From an uncultured Myxococcales bacterium (GTDB taxonomy: Bacteria; Myxococcota_A; UBA9042): a stretch of DNA of 47,825 nucleotides. Below the pieces are notes generated by a model. The model had not been told where the DNA came from and did no database searches. It was given only the letters and a program-made list of their open reading frames with translations. A program made the translations under genes and the position numbers. This document shows positions 8,205-15,907 of this stretch, piece by piece. The number at the start of each line of letters is the position of its first letter. Within the stretch, counting starts at the first letter, position 1. The stretch is from the NCBI GenBank assembly GCA_903929795.1, contig CAIYWC010000204.1:1-47825 (forward strand). The letters run 5' to 3'.

Positions 8205-9077
8205 TCAGATCAACGCCGCAGTATCGACCTCAAGTCCGGCGGCTTTCATCTCTTTTGCCAGCTTCATTTTCCACGCGCCGTGACGGTCGAACTCGACGAA
8301 CACCACGCCTTGGTAATCGCTGGGCAAGTCGACGTCAGGCTCATAGAGCGCACAGACGTTCTCGCGTCCGAGGCGACCCATGAAGTAGCCAAGCTCCAAA
8401 ATCACGTTTTGCCGCGCGCGCGCCTTCTGGTTTTCAAAGGGCATCTCTTTCACGCCGCCCCGGTCGTCGCCCGTCATGAGCACGACGGCGAACCCGCAGT
8501 TGCCATTCGCCTCCAACTTTTCGATGACAGTCTTCCCGCCGCTCGCCTCCTCGTCGAGGACCGTGACCTTGGGGATCAGGCGCCGCAAGAACCCCGCCAC
8601 CTGATGGCGACGATCGTCATGACCATGCACCAGAAAGATTGAATTCGGGCGTTGAGCAACCCGTGCGCCCAGTTCAGGCGGTTGGTCTGCATCCAATGCC
8701 AAAACGTCGACAAGTGTTTTCAATTTGGCTACTTGGGTCCGTAGCGACTCGACTCGACGATTCTCCAAGTAGGTTTGTGTCGGGTTCATCTGGATACTTC
8801 CGAATTTGCCGACCTCCGTGATTGCACGAACATTGGCGTCATTCAGGCCGAACGCCCGTTCGAGAACATTGCGCGTCATCAATTCCCACGACGAATAGTC
8901 ATCCTTGCTGACCGGTCGGGCGGCGAGAAGTTGTTGCGCGGAAGCAATCTGAAGGCCGATTTGTGTTACCGCGACGGACGCCGACACGGTCGGCTTGCCG
9001 AATTCTGGTACCGCAGGACGTTTCTGCACGATTTTATCCTCACATTTGCTAAACGGCCCAACGGTTGCTTCGGCCAC
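8205..9077 (-). CDS. TIR-like nucleotide-binding protein (PF10137/CAP12-type)
   Basis: A 290-aa protein with an N-terminal region of about 140 residues (helical, with ENRRVESLRTQVAKLKTLV as a possible coiled coil) and a C-terminal TIR-like domain at 145-285. The domain shows SIFLVHGHDD, VVLMTGDDRGG, ARQNVILELGYFMGRLGREN and VVFVEFDRHGAWKMKLAKEM, the pattern of the 'predicted nucleotide-binding protein, TIR-like' family used as an effector in cyclic-nucleotide defence systems. Glu228 in NVILELGYF is at the expected catalytic position of an NAD glycohydrolase. The start is GTG at 9077, 15 nt after the hsdS stop. No cyclase gene is near, so activation must come from another sensor, perhaps the RM complex or the neighbouring proteins. 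Family call firm, enzymatic role inferred. Confidence 0.82.
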   Translation of the reverse strand: MAEATVGPFSKCEDKIVQKRPAVPEFGKPTVSASVAVTQIGLQIASAQQLLAARPVSKDDYSSWELMTRNVLERAFGLNDANVRAITEVGKFGSIQMNPTQTYLENRRVESLRTQVAKLKTLVDVLALDADQPPELGARVAQRPNSIFLVHGHDDRRHQVAGFLRRLIPKVTVLDEEASGGKTVIEKLEANGNCGFAVVLMTGDDRGGVKEMPFENQKARARQNVILELGYFMGRLGRENVCALYEPDVDLPSDYQGVVFVEFDRHGAWKMKLAKEMKAAGLEVDTAALI

Positions 9078-9092
9078 CCGATCAACAGTGCT

Positions 9093-10247
9093 TCAGAGAT
9101 CGATTTCCCCGCTCATCAACCGCGGCAACAATAAGTCCCGCGCCTCGCGCAACTTCTCACTCATCCGTGCCAGCGTATCCGCCTGTGAGTACATCGGCCC
9201 AACAGCCTCGTCGAACGCATCGACCAAAGTCCGCGGCGGCAGCGAGACTGGAATCCGATGAACCGTCTTCCGGTCGAGCGAAGGCACGGACACGCCGCCG
9301 TAATACTGTTTCAGGTCAAGCTCGCGCAGCAGGTGGAGGGCGTAGTAGGGCGAGACGCGAAGGAAGTCCGTCACCCAAAGCGCCGTGTTCAGCGGCCAGA
9401 AGTCGACTTGCACCAGCGCGACATCGCCGATGCTTCCGCTGCGACCCGTCACGACGCCCGGAGCGACGGCCTTGGCCAGACTGTGGTAGCCGTTGATGCC
9501 CGTCGAGCCGTAGATGGGCACCAAGCCGTCCAATCGATCCTGAATAGGAAGATCAAAGCCACGTTGGAGCCGCAGCGCGTCCCCAACTGTCGCCCGCTCC
9601 CATCCCTCCGGCACGCCATCCACCACGCGCACGCCCCCATGCTCAGGAAACCGCAACCGCACAAACCACTCCCGGTACAGCAGCCGCGCCGCCTCCTCGA
9701 GCATCGCGATGCGACGGCGGTTGTTGGCGATGAGGAAGTCGTAGGCGTCGGCGACCTCCACGATTCGTTGCTGTGCCCGAAGCGAAGGCAGCTGCACCCG
9801 AACTTTGCCGATCCGTTCCGGCGCTGTGTGCCGCACCTTCGTGCCGCTCGCGGTCGCGCGAATCTGGTGTCGGACTTCCTGCGCGTTGAACAGCCGGTAA
9901 AGATACCGCTGGTCCAGTCGCTCGGTGTCGAGGTCGACGATCTTGCCGAGTCGCTGATTGTGCAGGTATTTGCCCGACCCCGGAACGAGCGCACTGCTGC
10001 CCAGGAGTCCTTCGCCTTGCTCGGTCATCGCCACAATGAGGTCGCCTTGACCGAGAATGAATGCAGGAGGCACGTCGCCGGAGAAACGCTTCTCTTTTTC
10101 GGGCACCTCGCGAAAGCCGCCCGCTTCGTGGAAGTTGCCGGGTGTCAGTACGACAAAGTCGCCCTCGGTTCCGAAGTGCTCACCGGGGAACGCATAACCG
10201 TGCTTGACGCGGAAGAGCGTCGCAAAAGTCGTTGCTCCTGTGCTCAC
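9093..10247 (-). CDS. hsdS: Type I restriction-modification specificity subunit (HsdS)
   Basis: A 384-aa subunit with two target-recognition half-repeats. The first ends in a conserved spacer helix (LPSLRAQQRIVEVADAYDFLIANNRRR). The second begins near GVPEGWERATVGDALRLQRG and ends in LPPRTLVDAFDEAVGPMYSQ plus a C-terminal helix ending DLLLPRLMSGEIDL, typical for HsdS. The start is GTG at 10247 and overlaps the hsdM stop by 4 nt (GTGA), so translation is coupled. The sequence it recognises cannot be read from the protein. Confidence 0.92.
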   Translation of the reverse strand: MSTGATTFATLFRVKHGYAFPGEHFGTEGDFVVLTPGNFHEAGGFREVPEKEKRFSGDVPPAFILGQGDLIVAMTEQGEGLLGSSALVPGSGKYLHNQRLGKIVDLDTERLDQRYLYRLFNAQEVRHQIRATASGTKVRHTAPERIGKVRVQLPSLRAQQRIVEVADAYDFLIANNRRRIAMLEEAARLLYREWFVRLRFPEHGGVRVVDGVPEGWERATVGDALRLQRGFDLPIQDRLDGLVPIYGSTGINGYHSLAKAVAPGVVTGRSGSIGDVALVQVDFWPLNTALWVTDFLRVSPYYALHLLRELDLKQYYGGVSVPSLDRKTVHRIPVSLPPRTLVDAFDEAVGPMYSQADTLARMSEKLREARDLLLPRLMSGEIDL

Positions 10248-12253
10248 GCGATCAACCCCGCCAAATTCTCCTGAATCCTCTCCGCCAACCCCACCGCCGC
10301 CGCATTCAACTCCGCCAGTTCCTCATGAATCGCCCGCATCGCCTCGGCAAAGTCAAAATCCTCATCCACCTCCGCCGGCGCCACGCCGACATACCGCGCC
10401 GGCGTCAGGCTCCAATCCGCGGACTCAATCTCCTTGCGCGTCACCGCCTTGCACAGTCCCGCCACGTCGACGAACTTGCCGTGCGGGAACCGCTCCAGCA
10501 GCCAAACCAGCTGCCGGTAGGCGTACAGCGTCTGCCGCAGCAAGCCCGTCGCGACCTCGCGCGCCTCTTCCGTGTCCCGCAGGCGTTTCTGCAGCGCGCG
10601 GCGGTCGGTCGCCTTGTCCTTCGCACTTGCGCCTTCCTCGGCTTGCGCACCTTGAACGGCCAGCTTCCAGGCGCCGTCCAGATCCTTCTGCAGCTTCTTG
10701 ATCTCGGCGGCAACGGGCGCGAAAGCGAGGTTCACGAGTTGCATGTGAGCGAGAGTCGGCGCGGGTGCGTCAGCCATGATCAGCCAGAACGCGGTGAAGT
10801 GGTTCTGCGCCGACACGGCCTGCGCTTCGAGCGCGACCAGCACGTCCCTCGCGACCAGACCTTGCAGCTTCTCGAGGACAACGCCGAGCGCCTGGGCCAT
10901 CGCGTTCATTTGGTCGCAGATGTCGTTGACGTACTCGCCCAGCAGCGCCACAAACCGCTCGCCTTGCCCGCGGTACAGCCACACCACCGCCGCCAGGTTC
11001 TGCTGCTGCTCCGGCGAGAAGTCGAAGATCTTGCGCGTCACCTTCCTGTACACGTTGCGCGCGTCCAGCATCAGCACCGTATCCAGACGCTCGGCCGGCT
11101 TGCCCTTGTCGAAGAACCACAGCTCGCACGGCACGGTGCGCGTGTAAAAGAAGTTGCCGCGGATCGCCATCATCACGTCGACGTCGCCGGTCTGCACCAG
11201 CTTGCGCCTGACTTCCATTTCTCCATGACCAGCACTGCTCGCCTGCGAGGACATCACGAAGCCGGCGCGGCCCTTGGAGTTCAGGTAGCTGTAGAAGTAG
11301 GAAATCCACAGGTAGTTGCCGTTACCGACCTTGCCGCCCTTGTTGACGCCTGGCAGGCCAAAGGGCAGGCGGATGTCATCCTTCACCCGGCCGGCATCGA
11401 CAGCGTCGACGTTGAACGGCGGATTGGCCATAACAAAGTCGCACTTACCGACCAGTTCGTGTTCGTCCTGATAGAACGTGTTGGCCTCTCGGATGTCGCC
11501 TTCCAGGCCGTGGACGGCGAGGTTCATCTTGGCGAGGCGGATGGTTGTCGCCGTCTTCTCCTGGCCAAAGAACGTCACGCGCTTGGCGGTGTCCTGGCCG
11601 TGCTGCTCGATAAAGTGGCTGGACTGTACGAACATGCCGCCGGAGCCGCACGCGGGGTCGAGGATGGTGCCGTGGTCGGGCTCGATGACGTTGACGATGG
11701 TCTGGACGATGGAGGGCGGGGTGAAGAACTCGCCGCTGTCCTGCGCGCCCTGGATCGCGAACTTCATCAGGAAGTATTCGTAGATGCGGCCGAAGACGTC
11801 GCCCTGGGCGTTGCGCAGTTCGGCGCGGTCAAAGATGCGCAGGAGGTGTTCGAGCAGCCCGGAGTCGAAGCGGTCGTAGTCCTTGGGCAGCTGGCCTTTG
11901 AGCGGCTCGAACTGCTCTTCGATCGCGTCCATCGCGGCGACGATGGCCTTGGCGAAGTGGCTGCCCTTGGGCTGGGCCAGTAGTCGATCGAAGCGCGCGG
12001 CTTCCGGCAGCATCAGGGCGCGGCGTTTGATGAAGTCGGCGGGCACCAGTGGCCGGCGGGGCATCGTGCCGGCGACCTGCTCGGCTTCGATGGCCTTGGC
12101 AGCGGCTTCATAGCGGTTGTTGGCATGGCGCAGGAAGATGATGCCGAGGACCGGGATGCAGTATTCGCTGGCCTGCAGGTTGGAATTCGCGCGGAGCTGG
12201 TCGGCAGTTTCCCACAGGGCGGACTCAAGCTGGGCGATGTTGCCGAGGGACAT
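10244..12253 (-). CDS. hsdM: Type I N6-adenine DNA methyltransferase (HsdM)
   Basis: A 669-aa methyltransferase subunit from MSLGNIAQLESALWETADQL. It has the N-terminal HsdM helical domain, the SAM-binding motif LDPACGSGGMF and the catalytic (N/D)PPF motif in FVMANPPFNVD, identifying an N6-adenine methylase. The C-terminal part is long and helical, with a charged segment (KKLQKDLDGAW) for holding HsdS. I chose the start at 12253 because HsdM proteins begin this way; the longer open frame to 12346 adds an Arg-rich stretch unlike the family. It heads the operon hsdM-hsdS-TIR-HEPN-ATPase-Toprim-hsdR. Confidence 0.93.
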   Translation of the reverse strand: MSLGNIAQLESALWETADQLRANSNLQASEYCIPVLGIIFLRHANNRYEAAAKAIEAEQVAGTMPRRPLVPADFIKRRALMLPEAARFDRLLAQPKGSHFAKAIVAAMDAIEEQFEPLKGQLPKDYDRFDSGLLEHLLRIFDRAELRNAQGDVFGRIYEYFLMKFAIQGAQDSGEFFTPPSIVQTIVNVIEPDHGTILDPACGSGGMFVQSSHFIEQHGQDTAKRVTFFGQEKTATTIRLAKMNLAVHGLEGDIREANTFYQDEHELVGKCDFVMANPPFNVDAVDAGRVKDDIRLPFGLPGVNKGGKVGNGNYLWISYFYSYLNSKGRAGFVMSSQASSAGHGEMEVRRKLVQTGDVDVMMAIRGNFFYTRTVPCELWFFDKGKPAERLDTVLMLDARNVYRKVTRKIFDFSPEQQQNLAAVVWLYRGQGERFVALLGEYVNDICDQMNAMAQALGVVLEKLQGLVARDVLVALEAQAVSAQNHFTAFWLIMADAPAPTLAHMQLVNLAFAPVAAEIKKLQKDLDGAWKLAVQGAQAEEGASAKDKATDRRALQKRLRDTEEAREVATGLLRQTLYAYRQLVWLLERFPHGKFVDVAGLCKAVTRKEIESADWSLTPARYVGVAPAEVDEDFDFAEAMRAIHEELAELNAAAVGLAERIQENLAGLIA

Positions 12254-12464
12254 GGGCGTGAATCTTCTTGGGTTGGGGCCACGCTGGCTGCGCATCCGCA
12301 CAGGAGTCCGCGATGCCAGCCGTGACGGACGGCAGCACTTTCCCACTCGCGCTGGTCTGGGTCAACGGGGTGCGGCGAGTTTCGGCGTGGCGAGCGTGTC
12401 GCGCGTCGCTGTCACCACCGCGTCAACGCCTGGGTTACCCGCCGTCCAGCACTCGCGGTCTCTG

Positions 12465-12914
12465 TTAACGGGCGTGCGACGCGACAGGCAGTAGCGGCCG
12501 CTGCACGCGTTCGACGGTCCAACGCACCGGACCGCGCCGATCGTGGTCGAATGCGAGCACCTGGCCTGGTCGCATCACGGCCACGGCCGCCAGTTGCTCG
12601 TCCGTTGCCCAGTACTGCAGTCGGCTGTGCCCGCGAAACGATGTCGTCATGATCCTGCCGGTGGCGAGGTCGGTGACACGGAAAACGTGCTCCCGCTTCC
12701 ACGGCCCGCCGCTGTTGTACATCGCCTTGCGCGCCTCGACTGCCGCGGCACAGACGCGCCACCGCCGGCCGCACAACTCCGCGCGAAGCTTGCCGCCCTG
12801 CGCCATTTGCGTGACGCGGTTTTGGCTCAGGCCCAGTCGGTGCGCCGCCTCCGTCGTCGTCAACCACGCCGCGTCGTACGTCGGCGTTTCATCGGGTTTC
12901 TTTATCACGCCCAT
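12465..12914 (-). CDS. MerR/excisionase-type HTH DNA-binding protein
   Basis: A 149-aa protein from MGVIKKPDETPTYDAAWLTT. The helix-turn-helix is TTTEAAHRLGLSQNRVTQMA followed by a wing (GGKLRAELCGRRWRV), the excisionase/MerR-like winged HTH. The C-terminal half (about 75-149) is unrecognised. The ATG overlaps the stop of a 27-aa ORF upstream, suggesting coupled translation. It lies 211 nt upstream of hsdM in the same direction, with a near-palindrome about 180 bp upstream of its own start. It is therefore a candidate controller of the RM operon, perhaps acting through that palindrome, which is inference. A longer frame up to 13088 exists but has an unlikely composition. Confidence 0.65.
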   Translation of the reverse strand: MGVIKKPDETPTYDAAWLTTTEAAHRLGLSQNRVTQMAQGGKLRAELCGRRWRVCAAAVEARKAMYNSGGPWKREHVFRVTDLATGRIMTTSFRGHSRLQYWATDEQLAAVAVMRPGQVLAFDHDRRGPVRWTVERVQRPLLPVASHAR

Positions 12915-12988
12915 TTTCCGCAGATCACGCAGGTTCCCTTCTTGTTGCCAAAACCGCAGCAGGTGCCGGAGTTGCTGACGAGTTTCAT
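12905..12988 (-). CDS. 27-aa Cys-rich small protein coupled to the HTH gene
   Basis: MKLVSNSGTCCGFGNKKGTC is followed by VICGKWA and a stop that overlaps the next start codon. The arrangement C-C-x8-C-x2-C resembles a small zinc knuckle. Third codon positions are mostly G or C, as in the real genes around it, and a GAGG lies upstream of the ATG. It could be a real microprotein or a leader peptide that governs translation of the HTH gene. No function can be given. Confidence 0.45.
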   Translation of the reverse strand: MKLVSNSGTCCGFGNKKGTCVICGKWA

Positions 12989-13287
12989 GCGGGTGCCGCC
13001 TCGATGCTGACGCCTGGTTTGTACCCGCAGTGAGCGTGTTGCGCCAGTGGGGCGGAGAAGGTCGCCCACCCGTCGGACAATCACCCATGAGTTCATCAGT
13101 GCTGATAAGTCAGACAGTAGCGCGGCAGGCGAGGCGTGCGATCGACGGGCATGTATTGGAAGTGCTTGTTGTTAGGTGCGTTCTGCACGGGCGTGTCGAG
13201 TGACCTACTGAGCTCGTCTCACACGCACGCGTCGCCGCTCACGACGCGAACACGAAGCATGCGGTGGCAGGCACGGACGCTTGGTCG
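12989..13287. other. Leader of the RM operon, no clear gene
   Basis: About 300 bp between the small Cys-rich ORF and the parB-like fragment. It contains the second copy of the 17-bp near-palindrome (13092-13108). No frame with a ribosome-binding site and protein-like composition was found. The promoter of the HTH/RM operon is expected here. Confidence 0.45.
13092..13108. repeat. 17-bp near-palindrome, copy 2
   Basis: Identical to the sequence at 2137-2153 (TTCATCAGTGCTGATAA), same orientation. It lies about 105 bp upstream of the first ORF of the HTH-hsdM-hsdS-...-hsdR operon. With copy 1 it brackets the complete RM/defence operon. Confidence 0.6.
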
Positions 13288-13443
13288 TCATCTCGTCGCT
13301 TTCGTTGCGCGTTCAGCCGCTTTCGGAGCGCGGGCTCCCAGCCACCTGCGCTGTTCATTCTGCTCCGCCAGCTTCGCAAGTTCAGCGTTCTGACGGACGG
13401 CGTCGAGAATCACGCCGGCCCTGGTCAGCCGGGTTGCCTCAGG
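13288..13443 (-). pseudogene. ParB-like C-terminal remnant
   Basis: The minus strand encodes EATRLTRAGVILDAVRQNAE (residues LAKLAEQNEQRRW follow) and ends in a proper stop. It matches the C-terminus of the intact ParB-like gene immediately upstream, which has LSKAGVIVDAARQNAELEV followed by ARNATRTWQSARA. A TAA stop lies just before the similarity and there is no start codon. It is therefore the tail of a former second parB-like gene or of a partial tandem duplication, now non-coding or read only as a fragment. Confidence 0.7.
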
Positions 13444-13464
13444 TTACTTTGCGTTTGGTTCCAA

Positions 13465-14175
13465 TCACTTGTGCGGCCTCCCCGCCACCCCCTTGGCCCG
13501 CGCCGACTGCCAAGTCCGTGTCGCGTTGCGCGCCACCAGCACCTCAAGCTCGGCGTTCTGGCGGGCCGCATCGACAATCACGCCGGCTTTGCTCAACCGC
13601 GTGAGCGACAACGCGTCCTGCATGCTGATTTTGCCGGCCTGGAGCGCCGCCATCGAACTGGACGTCAGCCGCTCCGCCAGCGCCTTCAACTGTGACACCC
13701 ACGCTTGCGAAACACCAAGCATTTCCTGAATCTGCATGGGGTCCCAGCCGGTCTGCAGCAGCCACTTCACCGCCACCGCCTCGTCGCCGCGGTTGGTGTC
13801 TTCGACGAGATCGCGCTCGACGTGCACCTGGACGCTCAGCAGGCGTGCGGCGTCGACGCGCCCTTCGTGCACGCTGCAGAACAGGTTGGTGAGAGGAAAC
13901 GGCTTGTCTGTGCGTGACCACGCCCGCTCGAGCTGTCGAATCGCGGCAATACGGCGGCTGCCGTCAATCACGACGTAGCGCGCACCAGCGTCCGTGCCTT
14001 CGACCCGTCGGCGGTTCGCCCGCCAAACCACTGGTGGTGACACAAGTCCGTGCTCGCGGATCGACGCCGCGAGCGCGTCAACGTCTCCGAGATTTTGGCG
14101 GAACTGGACCAGATCGCCCTGCTCGTTGTCGACCGCGGCAAGTGAAATCCTCTCGATCGTCAGCTGGTCCTTCAT
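13465..14175 (-). CDS. ParB/Spo0J-type nuclease-HTH protein
   Basis: A 236-aa protein. The N-terminal ParB domain shows the early strand LTIERISLAAVDN, ALAASIREHGLVSPPVVW (helix plus box I equivalent) and VVIDGSRRIAAIRQLERA (the GxRR box II motif). The central HTH is WDPMQIQEMLGVSQAWVSQL. The C-terminal end is charged. ParB proteins bind CTP and a centromere site for partition, and some plasmid or phage versions are regulators. No ParA partner is visible in the window. GGAG stands 9 nt before the ATG. It follows a 260-aa gene by 78 nt, and a broken paralogue lies just downstream. Confidence 0.82.
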   Translation of the reverse strand: MKDQLTIERISLAAVDNEQGDLVQFRQNLGDVDALAASIREHGLVSPPVVWRANRRRVEGTDAGARYVVIDGSRRIAAIRQLERAWSRTDKPFPLTNLFCSVHEGRVDAARLLSVQVHVERDLVEDTNRGDEAVAVKWLLQTGWDPMQIQEMLGVSQAWVSQLKALAERLTSSSMAALQAGKISMQDALSLTRLSKAGVIVDAARQNAELEVLVARNATRTWQSARAKGVAGRPHK

Positions 14176-14253
14176 GGCCTACGCTCCAAGGGTGCTCGAG
14201 GCAGGCTACGTCGGCGTCGCGCGTGCGGTCAACCGCTCGGGGACCGACGTGAA

Positions 14254-15036
14254 CTACCTCTCGGGCAGCGGCTCCTCGTCGTCGCCGAACGCGTCGCTCA
14301 GCATCTTCTCGACGAGCACGCGGGCGAGTCCTGCGGCCACAGCCGCGGCAAATGCTTGATTCAACAGTAGCTTCGCGGCCTTCTGCGCCTCTTCTCGCCG
14401 CTCCTGCGCGGCCAACTGCTCCGCCGCTTCGTCGCGTGGCGCATCGTCGGACGGCCCCTTGCCGGAGTGCGCCACCGGTGGCGCACTCGTCTTCGCCGCG
14501 GCCTTTCGCGCGGTGTCCACAACAGTCTTGGCGCCCTTGATGTCACCCGCGCTGACCAGCTTCACGATTTCGGCCTTTTGCGTCGAGTCGGTCAGCCGGT
14601 GGACCGCGTCGAGCCTCAAGGCTCCAAGCGGCGCCGCCACCGTCGGCTCCAGACCCAACTCACCGACCCCAAGATAGCTATTCAGGAAGCGACGCAAGGC
14701 GGTCGCCGAACCGGCGACCGCCGTGGTACCGCCCTCGCTGCATTTCTGCGCCACAGCCCTGATCGAATCCCCACGGTTCCCATGGTTGCCGAGCTTCGAT
14801 ACGTCACCGCCGTACACGCCGTTGAACAAGATCTCGCCGATGCGGTAGGAGCGAACGTCAATCTCGCGATCCAACTGGCAGATGGCTGCACTGACGCTGA
14901 CGAGCTGCGCTTCCTGTTCCTTCTCAGGCAGTTCGGCCAGAACAACGGTCTTGACTTCAGCCGACACGATTTCAGCTTCAAGAACGTCGACGTCGCCGGG
15001 CGCGCCGACGACGAGTTGGTTTTCGGTGTTAGACAT
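14254..15036 (-). CDS. Hypothetical protein upstream of parB
   Basis: A 260-aa protein from MSNTENQLVVGAPGDVDVLE. I do not recognise the family. The middle contains SYRIGEILFNGVYGGDVSKL and ALRRFLNSYLGVGELGLEP, helical and possibly DNA-binding. The C-terminus (about 185-250) is Ala/Glu/Arg-rich and helical (DEAAEQLAAQERREEAQK), likely a coiled coil, with an acidic tail DDEEPLPER. GGAG lies 8 nt before the chosen ATG. The frame stays open upstream through a 12-bp tandem repeat. Gene order (directly before parB) suggests an accessory partition or regulatory protein; this is inference. Confidence 0.6.
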   Translation of the reverse strand: MSNTENQLVVGAPGDVDVLEAEIVSAEVKTVVLAELPEKEQEAQLVSVSAAICQLDREIDVRSYRIGEILFNGVYGGDVSKLGNHGNRGDSIRAVAQKCSEGGTTAVAGSATALRRFLNSYLGVGELGLEPTVAAPLGALRLDAVHRLTDSTQKAEIVKLVSAGDIKGAKTVVDTARKAAAKTSAPPVAHSGKGPSDDAPRDEAAEQLAAQERREEAQKAAKLLLNQAFAAAVAAGLARVLVEKMLSDAFGDDEEPLPER

Positions 15037-15058
15037 GGTGGGACTCCGCGCAGCCAGG

Positions 15059-15115
15059 TGGGCCGCTAGTTGGGCCGCCAGCCAGCCAGCTAAATGGGCC
15101 GCCGGATGGGCAGCG
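15059..15115. repeat. 12-bp imperfect tandem repeat (about 5 units)
   Basis: Units beginning TGGGCCGC recur with a 12-bp period at 15059, 15071, 15095 and 15107 (the last TGGGCAGC), with a diverged unit at 15083. The array lies just upstream of the ATG of the 260-aa gene. On the minus strand it is in frame with that gene and would encode tetrapeptides like AAHL/AAQL. It may be an iteron-like protein-binding site or a repetitive N-terminal extension. Confidence 0.55.
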
Positions 15116-15149
15116 CTGTTCACCAGTCGGAGTCTCGGACGTCTGGCGC

Positions 15150-15485
15150 TCAGCATGATAGGGCACATGCGTAAGATGCGCCATAGCCGCGCCGGGTTGC
15201 GATTCTCTTTTTTACGGCGGTCGTCACTCCGGCCGGCGACAGACCGGCTGGGGTTGCACGCATTCCTGGCAGCCGGTGCTGAACAGCGTTGGCGGATGGC
15301 GTAGGCGCCGAAGGCGTCTGCGGAGGGCCATTCCATGGCCGACGGTCACGCCTCGTCCCAGTCCGCCGAGCCGCTCGGGTCGGGCGCATCCGGCCGGGCA
15401 ACCGCTCGGTCGAGATGCCGATGGCGGCAGCGACCTCACTGACGCTCGGCAGGGTCGGCGGCTCGCGCTCAGGTTTCTTGAACAT
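15150..15485 (-). CDS. Hypothetical protein with short HTH-like N-terminus
   Basis: A possible 111-aa protein starting MFKKPEREPPTLPSVSEVAA. The segment SVSEVAAAIGISTERLPGRM looks like the first helices of a helix-turn-helix. The rest is rich in Arg, Pro and Thr and of low complexity, so it may be a true basic tail or out-of-frame DNA after a frameshift. A GAGG precedes the ATG. Placed in the minus-strand run of small element genes. Confidence 0.4.
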   Translation of the reverse strand: MFKKPEREPPTLPSVSEVAAAIGISTERLPGRMRPTRAARRTGTRRDRRPWNGPPQTPSAPTPSANAVQHRLPGMRATPAGLSPAGVTTAVKKRIATRRGYGASYACALSC

Positions 15486-15566
15486 GCTGTTGTCCTCGCC
15501 TCGTTGTTGGGCCCACGCCACCAGCACGCGCCCGACATGCCCGCCGACTTCCACCCCAACGGCACG

Positions 15567-15857
15567 TCACACGGATTCGTCTGCTGCGTGCTGCTGCTCG
15601 TCGGGCCAGCCCTCGCCGTACTCCGCGTGGAAGGCCTCCGGCTTCATCGCGGTGAAACTCTTGCCGCCGTGGCAGACCAGGTACTCGCCCCACCAAACCC
15701 GCGGCATGTTGGGGGCGCTGATGGTGATGCCCGAGGCGTTGGGAAAGACCATCAGGTCAGGCACCTGCTGCCGAGCCAGCGCGATTGCCTCCCGCACATT
15801 TTTCTCCGTCACCTGCATCGCGACGACGTGAACGCAGACAATCTTGTGGTACTTCAT
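15567..15857 (-). CDS. Hypothetical protein (96 aa)
   Basis: Starts MKYHKIVCVHVVAMQVTEKN with AGGAG upstream. Its composition is protein-like: alternating strands (IVCVHVVAM), a helix (EKNVREAIALARQQVPDLMV), a Trp-rich middle (RVWWGEYLVCHGGKSF) and an acidic C-terminus. I do not recognise the family. It is separated from the 106-aa gene by 50 nt in the same direction. The clean start and well-mixed composition make it likely to be a real gene. Confidence 0.6.
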   Translation of the reverse strand: MKYHKIVCVHVVAMQVTEKNVREAIALARQQVPDLMVFPNASGITISAPNMPRVWWGEYLVCHGGKSFTAMKPEAFHAEYGEGWPDEQQHAADESV

Positions 15858-15907
15858 GATGTTGCTGCTCCTGATTGACGTATCTCGTGGCGTGCGGGAA
15901 TGCCCCG

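Noticed and set aside
10232..11983. Long plus-strand frame opposite hsdM
   Set aside because: Shadow of hsdM, which shows intact DPACGSGG and NPPF motifs.
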